This document shows positions 45,477 to 53,904 of a stretch of DNA of 64,000 bases, piece by piece. The stretch's first letter is position 1. Each line of letters opens with the position of its first letter. This DNA comes from Chryseobacterium sp. G0186. Its GTDB lineage: Bacteria > Bacteroidota > Bacteroidia > Flavobacteriales > Weeksellaceae. The position numbers and the translations under genes were made by a program. Where the stretch lies: positions 434,001 through 498,000 of the forward strand of contig NZ_CP033918.1 in the NCBI RefSeq assembly GCF_003815675.1, given 5' to 3'. Under the pieces are notes generated by a model. It worked only from the letters and a program-made list of their open reading frames with translations, was not told where the DNA came from and searched no databases.

Positions 45477-46655
45477 TTATAAAAGTTCAAAAATTGAAGC
45501 AGCTCCCTGTCCGGTTCCCACACACATAGAAACCATTCCGTACTTGTTGCCACGTCTTCTCATCTCATCAAGAAGCTGAACCGTTAGTTTAGTTCCTGTA
45601 CATCCAAGTGGGTGACCAAGAGCAATGGCGCCTCCGTTTACATTTAAGATATCAGGGTTTAGACCTAGTTCTTTTTTAATTGCAACAGATTGAGAAGCAA
45701 AAGCTTCGTTAAGCTCGATCAAATCAATGTCTTTTAATTCAAGTCCTGCCTGTTTTAAAGCTTTAGGAATAGCATAAATTGGTCCCATTCCCATGATTCT
45801 TGGTTCAAGTCCGGCTGCTGCATAAGCTACTAATCTGGCTTCAGGCTCAAGTCCCAGTTCTTTTACCATTTCCTCGCTCATTACCATTACGAAAGCTGCT
45901 CCGTCACTCATTTGAGAAGAGTTTCCGGCAGTTACGCTTCCTCCATTGGCAAATACAGGTCTTAGTTTTGATAATCCTTCGAAAGAAGTATCTTTTCTTG
46001 GCCCTTCATCTATAGAGAAGTCAAACTTTTTAGTCTGCATCTTCTGGTTTTCATCCAGGAAATTATATTCTACAGGGATTGGAACAATTTGGTTGGTAAA
46101 TTTTCCCTCCTGATTAGCTTTTAAGGCTTTCATGTGAGATTCAAAAGCAAACTGATCCTGTTCTTCTCTGGTAATGTTATATTGTTTTGCTACCTCTTCT
46201 GCGGTGTAACCCATTCCCCAATAATAATCAGGGTTTGTCTTTGCAATATCTGTTTCCGGAACTGGCTTGTAACCTCCCATAGGAATGTAAGACATAGACT
46301 CTGTACCTCCAGCGATGATACAATCTGCCATACCAGCCTGAATTTTTGCAGAAGCAATGGCAATAGCCTCACTTCCTGAAGCACAGTATCTGTTTACGGT
46401 AACTCCCGGAACTTTATCTGTATTTAATCCCATCAGGGAAATCAGACGAGCCACATTCAGTCCTTGCTCAGCCTCCGGCATTGCATTTCCTACAATAAGG
46501 TCATCTATTCTGTTTTTATCTAATTGAGGAAGCTCGGCCATTAATTTTTCAATAACGGTAGCCGCCATTACATCGGGTCTAGTGAATCGTAAACTTCCTT
46601 TTGGAGCTTTTCCTACGGCAGTTCTGAACCCTTTTACTATATATGCTGTTTTCAT
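45477..46655 (-). CDS. fadA: Acetyl-CoA C-acyltransferase (thiolase)
   Basis: Final, thiolytic step of beta-oxidation. 392 residues from the ATG that encodes MKTAYIVKGFRTAVGKAP; an upstream in-frame start would add 18 residues of intergenic sequence. The nucleophile is Cys in NRYCASGSEAIA; GGAIALGHPLGCTGTK and the second Cys in CVGTGQGAA complete the active site. Confidence 0.94.
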   Translation of the reverse strand: MKTAYIVKGFRTAVGKAPKGSLRFTRPDVMAATVIEKLMAELPQLDKNRIDDLIVGNAMPEAEQGLNVARLISLMGLNTDKVPGVTVNRYCASGSEAIAIASAKIQAGMADCIIAGGTESMSYIPMGGYKPVPETDIAKTNPDYYWGMGYTAEEVAKQYNITREEQDQFAFESHMKALKANQEGKFTNQIVPIPVEYNFLDENQKMQTKKFDFSIDEGPRKDTSFEGLSKLRPVFANGGSVTAGNSSQMSDGAAFVMVMSEEMVKELGLEPEARLVAYAAAGLEPRIMGMGPIYAIPKALKQAGLELKDIDLIELNEAFASQSVAIKKELGLNPDILNVNGGAIALGHPLGCTGTKLTVQLLDEMRRRGNKYGMVSMCVGTGQGAASIFELL

Positions 46656-46675
46656 TTTGTTGTATTTTGTAAAAT

Positions 46676-46692
46676 GTATAATGTAAAATGTA
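46676..46692. repeat. 17-base intergenic repeat, copy 2
   Basis: Identical to the sequence at 45387 (GTATAATGTAAAATGTA). It sits next to the four-helix-bundle gene, whose other side (47095-47115) carries inverted related words (TTTTACATTTTACATC). Confidence 0.6.
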
Positions 46693-46727
46693 GGTTGTAC
46701 TTTGCCCACATTGTACTTTGTACAATT

Positions 46728-47081
46728 CTATTTTGAATAATTTTGTTTTAATTTGATTATCATGTTTTGAACATGTTTGATTTCGGATAGTAATAAATCA
46801 AAATCATCTTTTTTAATGAATTCTAAATCATAAGCGATTATAATTTGAGTTTCAAATTCAAAAGAAGAACCTAATGCAATGTTTAAAAATTGACAAAATT
46901 GAGGATTGGTATCTCTTCCTGCTCCCTCTGCAATATTCGATGGAATTGAATAAAGACTTCTTCTTGACTGTGAGGTCAACCCGAATAACTCGTCTTTAGG
47001 AAAGTCTTTTGAAATAATATAATAGTGCTTGCAAAGCAAAATAGATTTCTTCCAAACTTCCAATTCCCTGAAATTATGCAT
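46728..47081 (-). CDS. Four-helix-bundle (23S rRNA IVP family) protein
   Basis: A 117-residue helical protein of the S23 / TIGR02436 type: FRELEVWKKSILLCKHYY, LTSQSRRSLYSIPSNIAEGA and FLNIALGSSFEFETQI are the family marks. These proteins are often encoded inside 23S rRNA intervening sequences or next to repeats; function uncertain. Here it sits in the middle of the beta-oxidation operon, between fadB-type and thiolase genes, and is flanked by related repeats, so it looks inserted. Confidence 0.88.
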   Translation of the reverse strand: MHNFRELEVWKKSILLCKHYYIISKDFPKDELFGLTSQSRRSLYSIPSNIAEGAGRDTNPQFCQFLNIALGSSFEFETQIIIAYDLEFIKKDDFDLLLSEIKHVQNMIIKLKQNYSK

Positions 47082-47120
47082 GTCAATACTTTTTACATTT
47101 TACATCCGACATTGTACAAA

Positions 47121-49514
47121 TTAATTTCTTAATGGCTTCCCATTTTGCAACATGTACTGAATTCTTTCCAATGTTTTTCTTTCACCACAAAGTTGAAGGA
47201 AAGTTTCTCTTTCAAGATTCAATAGATATTGTTCAGTAACAACTGTAGGTTCAGATAAGTTTCCTCCGACCATTACGTTGGCTAGTTTATCAGCAATTTT
47301 CTTATCGTGTGCAGAAATATAGTTTCCGGTGAGCATTTGGTCTGTTCCTACATAGAACATCCCCAAAGCATCTTTACCAAGAACTTTTACCTTTTGTTCG
47401 ATAGGTTGGGTATAGCCTTGTTCTGCTAATAGTTTTGCTACCTTTTTAGCTTCTGCAATCTGTCTGTTTTTGCTTACGGAAACAATGTCTTTCCCTTTTT
47501 CAAGGATTCCCATGTCGTAGGCTTCGTATGCTGAAGTAGCAACTTTACCCATGGCGATATTCATGAACGCTTCACGAAGTCTGTTGTTTTTAACATCATC
47601 ACTGTGGAATTCTCTGGAAGTTCTTAAAGTAAGTTCCTTTGTACCACCACCACCAGGAATTACACCCACTCCGGTTTCTACCAGTCCGATGTATGTTTCT
47701 GCTGCGGCAACCACTCGGTCTGCATGCATGGTCATTTCACAACCTCCTCCTAAAGTCATTCCGTGAGGAGCAACTACGACAGGAATAGAGGAGTAACGAA
47801 CTCTCATCATCGTTTTTTGGAAGTAAGCGATCGCCATATTCAAATCATCCCAATCCTGCTCAATAGCCATCATAAGGATCATGGCAAGGTTAGCTCCCAC
47901 AGAGAAGTTAGTGCCTTGGTTACCTACCACAAGTCCGTCGTATTCTTTTTCTGCTAAATCGATGGCTCTGTTTAATCCATCAAGAACTTCGCCTCCAAGG
48001 GAATTCATTTTTGAACGGATTTCGAAGTTGATGATACCATCACCTAAATCTTCTATAGCAGCTCCAGAATTGCTCCAAAGAGTTTTGTTCTTTCTGATAT
48101 TATCAAGAATAATGAATGCATCCTGTCCTGGGATCTTGTTATATTCTCCTGAGTTTTTATCAACATAGATACTTTGGCCTTCATCATTAACTTTATAGAA
48201 AGTCTCTACATTTTTCACCCAGTCTGAAACTTCATAGCCGGCATCTTTAGCCAATTCAATACCTTTTTGAACCCCTACGGCATCCCAGATTTCAAATGGT
48301 CCGTTTTCCCAACCGAATCCTGCTCTCATGGCATCATCAATTTTATAGACCTCATCAGAAATTTCAGGAACTTTATGAGAAACATAAGCAAACAATGCCC
48401 CTAAAGATTTTCTGTATAATTCACCAGCTTTATCTTTTCCTCCGATTAATACCTTGAATCTGTCAATCGGTTTATCAATAGCTTTTGTTAATTCCAGGGT
48501 AGGGAAAGAAGATTTTCCCTGAAGTTCATATTCTAAAGTATCAAGATTCAATCCGTGAATTTCAGACTTACCCTCTGCATTCTTCACTTTTTTATAGAAT
48601 CCTTGTTCTGTTTTTGAACCTAGCCATTTGTTATCCATCATTTTTTGGATATAGGCAGGAAGAGCAAATACATCATTGAAGTCATTGGCTTCAGCACCGC
48701 TCTGACGAACTCCGTTGGCTACCATTACCAGAGTATCAAGACCTACAACGTCAGCAGTTCTGAATGTTGCAGACTTTGGACGTCCGATTACCGGACCTGT
48801 TAATTTATCTACATCTGAAACTGTAAGTCCCAGCTTTTGTACATTATGAAGAAGATCCATCATGGAGAATACCCCGATTCTGTTGGCGATGAAAGCAGGA
48901 GTATCCTTAGCTAAAACGGTAGTTTTACCTAGGAATTTAGCTCCATAATTCATGTAGAAATCAATGATTTCAGGATCTGTATCGTTTGTAGGGATAATCT
49001 CAAGAAGAGGAAGATATCTTACAGGGTTAAAAAAGTGTGTTCCTGCAAAATATTTTTTGAAGTCATCACTTCTTCCTTCAGTCAGAAAATGAATAGGAAT
49101 CCCGGATGTATTAGAAGAAATTAGGGTACCCGGCTTTCTGAACTGCTCAATCTTTTCATATACTGACTTTTTAATGTCAAGTCTTTCTACTACTACTTCA
49201 ATGATCCAGTCTGTATTTTTTATTTTCGGCAGATCGTCATCGAAGTTTCCTACCTTGATTCTGTCTGCAAACTTTGGTGAATAAAGAAGTGCAGGGCTAG
49301 CTTTTTTAAGTTTTTCAAAGTTTTCAGTAGCAATTCTGTTTCTTACTACCTTATCATCTTTGGTCAAACCTTTTTTCTGTTCAGCTTCGGTCAGTTCAAA
49401 AGGTACAATATCCAAAAGTGACACTTCTACACCGATGTTGGCGAAGTGAGCTGCGATACCGCTACCCATAATTCCTGAACCAAGAACCGTTACATGTTTG
49501 ATTCTTCTTTTCAT
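47121..49514 (-). CDS. fadB: 3-hydroxyacyl-CoA dehydrogenase / enoyl-CoA hydratase
   Basis: Bifunctional beta-oxidation enzyme, 797 residues from the ATG at 49514, which puts the NAD fold VTVLGSGIMGSGIAAHFANI at the N-terminus. Order: dehydrogenase first (FAGTHFFNPVRYLPLLEIIP; DTPAFIANRIGVF), hydratase/isomerase domain last (VGNQGTNFSVGANLAMI; ETGVGVIPGGGGTKELTLR). This order (dehydrogenase before hydratase) is the reverse of E. coli FadB and is usual in Bacteroidetes. It follows the MarR gene on the same strand. Confidence 0.93.
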   Translation of the reverse strand: MKRRIKHVTVLGSGIMGSGIAAHFANIGVEVSLLDIVPFELTEAEQKKGLTKDDKVVRNRIATENFEKLKKASPALLYSPKFADRIKVGNFDDDLPKIKNTDWIIEVVVERLDIKKSVYEKIEQFRKPGTLISSNTSGIPIHFLTEGRSDDFKKYFAGTHFFNPVRYLPLLEIIPTNDTDPEIIDFYMNYGAKFLGKTTVLAKDTPAFIANRIGVFSMMDLLHNVQKLGLTVSDVDKLTGPVIGRPKSATFRTADVVGLDTLVMVANGVRQSGAEANDFNDVFALPAYIQKMMDNKWLGSKTEQGFYKKVKNAEGKSEIHGLNLDTLEYELQGKSSFPTLELTKAIDKPIDRFKVLIGGKDKAGELYRKSLGALFAYVSHKVPEISDEVYKIDDAMRAGFGWENGPFEIWDAVGVQKGIELAKDAGYEVSDWVKNVETFYKVNDEGQSIYVDKNSGEYNKIPGQDAFIILDNIRKNKTLWSNSGAAIEDLGDGIINFEIRSKMNSLGGEVLDGLNRAIDLAEKEYDGLVVGNQGTNFSVGANLAMILMMAIEQDWDDLNMAIAYFQKTMMRVRYSSIPVVVAPHGMTLGGGCEMTMHADRVVAAAETYIGLVETGVGVIPGGGGTKELTLRTSREFHSDDVKNNRLREAFMNIAMGKVATSAYEAYDMGILEKGKDIVSVSKNRQIAEAKKVAKLLAEQGYTQPIEQKVKVLGKDALGMFYVGTDQMLTGNYISAHDKKIADKLANVMVGGNLSEPTVVTEQYLLNLERETFLQLCGERKTLERIQYMLQNGKPLRN

Positions 49515-49568
49515 ATGTAAATTTTTATTATTTATAAGGTCGTATGTAACCATACGGTTTCATTATAA

Positions 49569-50027
49569 TTATTTTCTGTTATTTAAAAGTTCGTTGGCGA
49601 TCTTCATGATCTCAGTCATGACATCCTTAAAGGTTTCCAGCTTCTCAGGAGCAATCTTTTCCATCACTTTTTTATTAAAATTGACGACCACTTCCTTTGA
49701 CATGTTTCTGGAGTTTAATCCTTTATCTGTAAGTTTGATAATCACCTCTCTTTTATCAGCGGTGGTTTTTTCCTTATAAATATAACCGTTATCTTCAAGA
49801 AGTTTAATGATTCTCGTTAAAGAAGTAGGCTCTATAGCCATCTTGGGACCGAGATTGGTGCTTCGTGTTCCTTCCTTGGGATCAATTTTAAGAAGGGTAA
49901 GGGCCTGTACTGCTGTGGAATCATGTTCCTGAGCCAGTTCGGTGTACATTTTTGAAACAGCCAACCAAGTCTGCTTTAAAATTAAGTCTACGTTTTCTAT
50001 TTTTTCCTTGTTATTGTCATCCATCAT
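49569..50027 (-). CDS. MarR-family regulator of the beta-oxidation operon
   Basis: A 152-residue repressor from the ATG at 50027; a longer start at 50051 would lie upstream of the likely transcription start (-7 box TAAATTTG at 50049-50056). The MarR winged helix shows GPKMAIEPTSLTRIIKLLED and the wing TTADKREVIIKLTDKGL. First gene of the operon, with two GCATGC-centred palindromes upstream. Control by an acyl-CoA is expected from the genes it leads but not shown. Confidence 0.85.
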   Translation of the reverse strand: MMDDNNKEKIENVDLILKQTWLAVSKMYTELAQEHDSTAVQALTLLKIDPKEGTRSTNLGPKMAIEPTSLTRIIKLLEDNGYIYKEKTTADKREVIIKLTDKGLNSRNMSKEVVVNFNKKVMEKIAPEKLETFKDVMTEIMKIANELLNNRK

Positions 50028-50064
50028 TTTTGCGCTAATGGTTTTACCCAAATTTAGTAAATAT

Positions 50065-50076
50065 TATGCATGCATA
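50065..50076. promoter_or_regulatory. MarR operator copy near the -7 box
   Basis: TATGCATGCATA, a perfect 12-base palindrome sharing its core with the 16-base site 80 bases upstream. It overlaps the -33 region of the putative marR-fad promoter, so binding there would block transcription. Confidence 0.65.
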
Positions 50077-50145
50077 GTATTTATTAACGTTAAATTTTGT
50101 TAATAAGCTGATAATAAACAGATTAAATTATATGATTAGCATAGT

Positions 50146-50161
50146 ACTATGCATGCATAGT
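50146..50161. promoter_or_regulatory. MarR operator copy, distal
   Basis: ACTATGCATGCATAGT is a perfect 16-base palindrome. Together with the site at 50065 it forms a pair with the same core, about 83 bases centre to centre. Confidence 0.65.
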
Positions 50162-50189
50162 ATGTGATATAATCAAAGAAAACTACAGA

Positions 50190-51113
50190 TTAATAAATGT
50201 TTACAATGAAATTGATGATTTCTTCGTAAGATTCACATTGATGCTTTAAGGAATCATTAGTAATTACCCAAAAACCATCCTGAAATTCAAAATTAAAGGA
50301 AGAAAGATCTTTTTGGAAGTTTTTTTGGAGTAGGGAATAGAGCATTTCTTTCTGAACCTGGGGAGCCAAAATGTGTGGCGGAATGAAGTTTTCATGCATT
50401 TGAAATAAAGATGCATTGGTCAATTCATCATGCTGAAGCAAGACATCTTCCACAATTCCAGTATGTAGTTGTGTATCTTTTACATACCATATCTTGTCTG
50501 CAAATTCCTTGGCCAGTCGCCAGTCATGAGAAGAGAATAAAATCAGTTTATTTTGTTCCTTGGCCAGTTTTCTCAATGTTTTAAGGATGATGATTTTATT
50601 TTTCTCATCCAAATGGGTGGTTGGTTCATCCAGAATAATGATAGGAGAGTTCTGGGTAATCGCTCTGCCAATAAATGCTTTTTGGAGATTTCCGTCCGAA
50701 AGATTCTTAAGTAAAGTATATCTGTATTGATTTAGGTCCAGCTCTTCAATGATATGAGTAACCTCCTCACGATCTTCCTTTTTTAGTTCAAAGTAAAAAG
50801 GGTAGTAGATATACTTTCCGAGTGAAATAAGGTCTTCAACCGTGTAATGTTGGGGTACAATTGATTTTGAAAAGACGATAGCAATACTTTCAGCAATTTC
50901 TTTTACAGAAAGTTTTTTTACATTTTTCCCATTAATTAAAATTTCTCCCTCCAATAGTGGGATCTGATGAAGAATGGATTTAATTAAAGTTGTTTTTCCT
51001 ACCCCGTTATTTCCAATCAATAAGCATACATCACCAAGCTTCAAACCTGCGTTTGTATTTGAAATTAAGCTTTTATTGTAACCGATGTTGGCTTGATTGA
51101 TTTGTAGGTGCAT
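50190..51113 (-). CDS. FecE/FepC-type ABC transporter ATP-binding protein
   Basis: ATPase of an iron-siderophore, heme or cobalamin importer, 307 residues. Walker A is GNNGVGKTT, Walker B LDEPTTHLDE, and the switch His is in FSSHDWRLA. The signature is LSDGNLQKAF instead of LSGGQ, a variant seen in this branch. About 60 residues after the ATPase core form a C-terminal extension. Its partner permease (52315-53286) is about 1.2 kb upstream on the same strand, separated by the GxxExxY gene and a repeat array. Confidence 0.88.
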   Translation of the reverse strand: MHLQINQANIGYNKSLISNTNAGLKLGDVCLLIGNNGVGKTTLIKSILHQIPLLEGEILINGKNVKKLSVKEIAESIAIVFSKSIVPQHYTVEDLISLGKYIYYPFYFELKKEDREEVTHIIEELDLNQYRYTLLKNLSDGNLQKAFIGRAITQNSPIIILDEPTTHLDEKNKIIILKTLRKLAKEQNKLILFSSHDWRLAKEFADKIWYVKDTQLHTGIVEDVLLQHDELTNASLFQMHENFIPPHILAPQVQKEMLYSLLQKNFQKDLSSFNFEFQDGFWVITNDSLKHQCESYEEIINFIVNIY

Positions 51114-51210
51114 TGATATTGGTTAAAAACAAATGTGCAAAATGTTTTACAAAAATACTGTTTTTAAAGGGGAAAGAATTTGACTTTGTAAATTTTTATT
51201 TTTTTTAAAC

Positions 51211-51588
51211 TTATAAATGATTTACTATTCTTGTTACTCCATTTTTAAATACATCAGATTGAAAGTTGAGTAGTAGGCCTAGTTTACAATCTGTCATTTT
51301 TAAATACGTTAAAAGCTGTGCTTTATGAGTTGGATTTATGTAGTCTACTGTTTTTATTTCTAAAATAACTTTATTCTCAATAATCATATCGAGCCTGAAA
51401 GCATTTTCAATCTTTAAATCTTCATAAATAATAGGGAGTAATTTTTGTTTTTCTACTGAAAATCCTGATTTTTTCAATTCATAGAATAAACATTTTTCAT
51501 AAACATGTTCAAATAATCCTGCGCCAAGCTTTTTATGAATCTTTAGGCCTGCTTCAAAAACAATTTTTGATAATTCATTTTCTGTCAT
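51211..51588 (-). CDS. GxxExxY protein
   Basis: A 125-residue protein of the GxxExxY family, named after GLFEHVY (about residues 20-26), with the family core IVFEAGLKIHKKLGAGLFEH, LDMIIENKVILEIKTVD and LTYLKMTDCKLGLLLNF; the DxxExK-like residues suggest a PD-(D/E)xK fold. I take the internal ATG at 51588 over a longer open frame. The genes are widespread near repeats and 23S insertions. It lies next to the 242-bp repeat array and splits the ABC transporter operon. Confidence 0.85.
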   Translation of the reverse strand: MTENELSKIVFEAGLKIHKKLGAGLFEHVYEKCLFYELKKSGFSVEKQKLLPIIYEDLKIENAFRLDMIIENKVILEIKTVDYINPTHKAQLLTYLKMTDCKLGLLLNFQSDVFKNGVTRIVNHL

Positions 51589-51612
51589 TTGTGTGTTTTT
51601 TATAAATATATG

Positions 51613-52306
51613 AATTATTGGATAAATGCAAAGGCGCAAAGGTTTTTATATATTGTGTATATTTTTAAGGCGCAAGAAAACCGAGGGTTTTCAGCAAGCG
51701 TGAAATTCATTTTTATAGTATTGGGTAGATGATATTCAATTTTATCGGAGATAAAATCTTTGCGCCTTAAATAAGGCATAAAAAAGGTGATTTTCATTGC
51801 GTCTTTGCGTTTTCCAATATTATTTACATTCTTTTATCTCCATTATATAGTTTTGTAATTTTTGGGTAAACGCAAAGGCGCAAAGGTTGTATGTATTGTG
51901 TATATTTTTAAGGCGCAAGAAAACCGAGGGTTTTCAGCAAGTGTGGAATTTATTTTGATAGTATTGGGTAGATGATATTCAATTTTATCGGAGATAAAAT
52001 CTTTGCGCCTTAAATAAGGCATAAAAAGGTGATTTTCATTGCGTCTTTGCGTTTTCCAATATTATTTACAGTCTTTTATCTCCACTATATAGTTTTGTAA
52101 TTTTTGGGTAAACGCAAAGGCGCAAAGGTTGTATGTATTGTGTATATTTTTAAGGCGCAAGAAAACCGAGGGTTTTTAGCAAGCGTGGAATTTATTTTGA
52201 TAGTATTGGGTAGATGATGATATTCAATTTTATCGGAGATAAAATCTTTGCGCCTTAAATAAGGTGTAAAAAAGGTGATTTTCTTTGCGTCTTAGCGCTT
52301 ATAAAC
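51613..52306. repeat. Three tandem copies of a 242-bp palindromic repeat
   Basis: Near-identical units start near 51613, 51857 and 52099 (offsets 244 and 242). Each starts AACGCAAAGGCGCAAAGG and ends TTGCGTCTTTGCG, with inner arms AAGGCGCAAG and CTTTGCGCCTT, so each unit can fold into a long branched hairpin. The third copy is slightly diverged at its end (CTTTGCGTCTTAGCGC). There are no spacers between units and no cas genes, so this is not CRISPR. Confidence 0.85.
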
Positions 52307-52314
52307 TCTATTAT

Positions 52315-53286
52315 CTATACTTTATTTTGCTTCAATAGCATCACAAGAATTACAGGGATTCCAAATACGGAGCTTATTACATTCAAAGGGATTTGTGTTT
52401 TTTCTGCAATGACTGAGAAAAACAACATGATCAGCATCCCCAGAAAAATGTTCAGGATCCATTGTTGCCATAATTTGGATGGATTATAGATTAATCGACA
52501 GAAATGGGGAACAATAATTCCGATAAATAAAATAGGTCCCAAAAATGCAGTGATAGAAGCGGAAAGTAGGGAAGAGGCTACTATAATCAGAAGTTTTAAT
52601 TGCCTTAAGTTTACGCCCAAACTTTGCGCATAAGAGGTTCCCAAAGAATTTCCAATTAAAGGTTTAATAGATTTAAAACAGAAGAATAATCCAATCAATA
52701 CCAAGATTGACAACACATAAATCTGATTTCTGGTGACCATATTATTGGCACCAAAAGACCATAAAATATAGTTTTTTAAGCTTTGATTTTCTGCATAAAA
52801 CTGTAATAGGGAAACGATTGCCCCTGCAAAGGCAGATACCAGAAACCCAAAGATAATAAGGTAGGATTTGTCCTGGAATTTATTGGACATCGATAAGAGA
52901 ACCAACATCAAGACTAAACTTCCTCCAATGGCTGATAAACTCAGGAAACTGTTCTGCAGAAATTCAGGAAGCAGAATATTATGGGAGAAAAATATATAGA
53001 ATGCTACAGATAAGCTGGCAACGGATGTAATTCCTAATATATCAGGTCCTGCCAGAGGATTTTGAAAATATTCCTGCATCAGAAATCCGGAAGTAGGAAT
53101 TGAAATTCCAGCCAATAGCATCACTAAAACACGGTTAATACGAATCTCAGCAATCTGGCTTTGTGCGGAATCCTGAAAGAAATCCTGTAGACTTAAACTC
53201 AAAAACCCTGTGTTCAAATTAATGACAGCACTCACAATAATTGCAATCACTAATATTAAACACAGGATTTTAAATCTTTTAGACAT
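52315..53286 (-). CDS. FecCD-type ABC transporter permease
   Basis: Membrane permease of an iron/cobalamin-type importer, 323 residues with about nine or ten membrane segments. RINRVLVMLLAGISIPTSGF and NPLAGPDILGITSVASL are family marks, as are GTSYAQSLGVNLRQL and FIGIIVPHFCRLIY. The ATPase gene lies downstream beyond the repeat array. No periplasmic binding protein gene is in the window; the TlpA-like gene is immediately upstream. Confidence 0.9.
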   Translation of the reverse strand: MSKRFKILCLILVIAIIVSAVINLNTGFLSLSLQDFFQDSAQSQIAEIRINRVLVMLLAGISIPTSGFLMQEYFQNPLAGPDILGITSVASLSVAFYIFFSHNILLPEFLQNSFLSLSAIGGSLVLMLVLLSMSNKFQDKSYLIIFGFLVSAFAGAIVSLLQFYAENQSLKNYILWSFGANNMVTRNQIYVLSILVLIGLFFCFKSIKPLIGNSLGTSYAQSLGVNLRQLKLLIIVASSLLSASITAFLGPILFIGIIVPHFCRLIYNPSKLWQQWILNIFLGMLIMLFFSVIAEKTQIPLNVISSVFGIPVILVMLLKQNKV

Positions 53287-53311
53287 TATTCAGAAAGAGT
53301 TCTGTATATTT

Positions 53312-53872
53312 TTATTTTAAAAAAGCATCAATTTTAGAGTTCAATACCTCTTCTGTCATCATTCCCAGATATTCATCCGTTTTATCTCCTTTTCTCATGA
53401 ATGTAAATGGAATTGAACCTCCATCCCATTGCTTGAAGTTGTTGGAGAAGAAGTTCTGATCTAATTTTTGACCATCCAGTAAAATAACGTTACGGCCAAG
53501 GTTATTTTCTACTACAAAATCTTTAACAGCAGTATCCCAGTCATTTTTGTCATCAAGATTCACAAAAGTGAATTTTACAGGTTTGTCTTTTAATTCCTGC
53601 ATTTTATTTTTGAAACTTGGGATCTCTTTCATGCATGGACCACACCAAGTTGCAAAGAAGTTAGTCACGTATAAAGTGTCATTATTTTTTGCCAGATGCT
53701 GACCTATATTTTCTGGAGAAAGTTCTTTGGGAACATAGGTCGCTCCTGATGCTGTTGTGTTTTGAGTCACAGCAAGTGAGTCTGTAGCGGGAGTATCTTC
53801 TGTTTTCTGACTTTCTTTTTTACAGCTGTAAAGAGCAGTTAGAATGAACGTGGATAAAATTATCTTCTTCAT
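53312..53872 (-). CDS. TlpA-like thioredoxin-fold lipoprotein
   Basis: A 186-residue envelope thiol oxidoreductase. The signal peptide carries the lipobox LYSCKK (Cys17), then a low-complexity linker, then a thioredoxin domain with the redox site FFATWCGPCMKEIP and the cis-Pro region GGSIPFTFM. It probably reduces cysteines in exported proteins. It lies 25 bases upstream of the permease gene on the same strand. Confidence 0.88.
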   Translation of the reverse strand: MKKIILSTFILTALYSCKKESQKTEDTPATDSLAVTQNTTASGATYVPKELSPENIGQHLAKNNDTLYVTNFFATWCGPCMKEIPSFKNKMQELKDKPVKFTFVNLDDKNDWDTAVKDFVVENNLGRNVILLDGQKLDQNFFSNNFKQWDGGSIPFTFMRKGDKTDEYLGMMTEEVLNSKIDAFLK

Positions 53873-53904
53873 AAATTATTTTTTATCTATTTTTGAATTG
53901 AAGT

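Noticed and set aside
51613..52306. Possible CRISPR array
   Set aside because: Units are 242 bp and directly adjacent, without unique spacers, and no cas genes are near.
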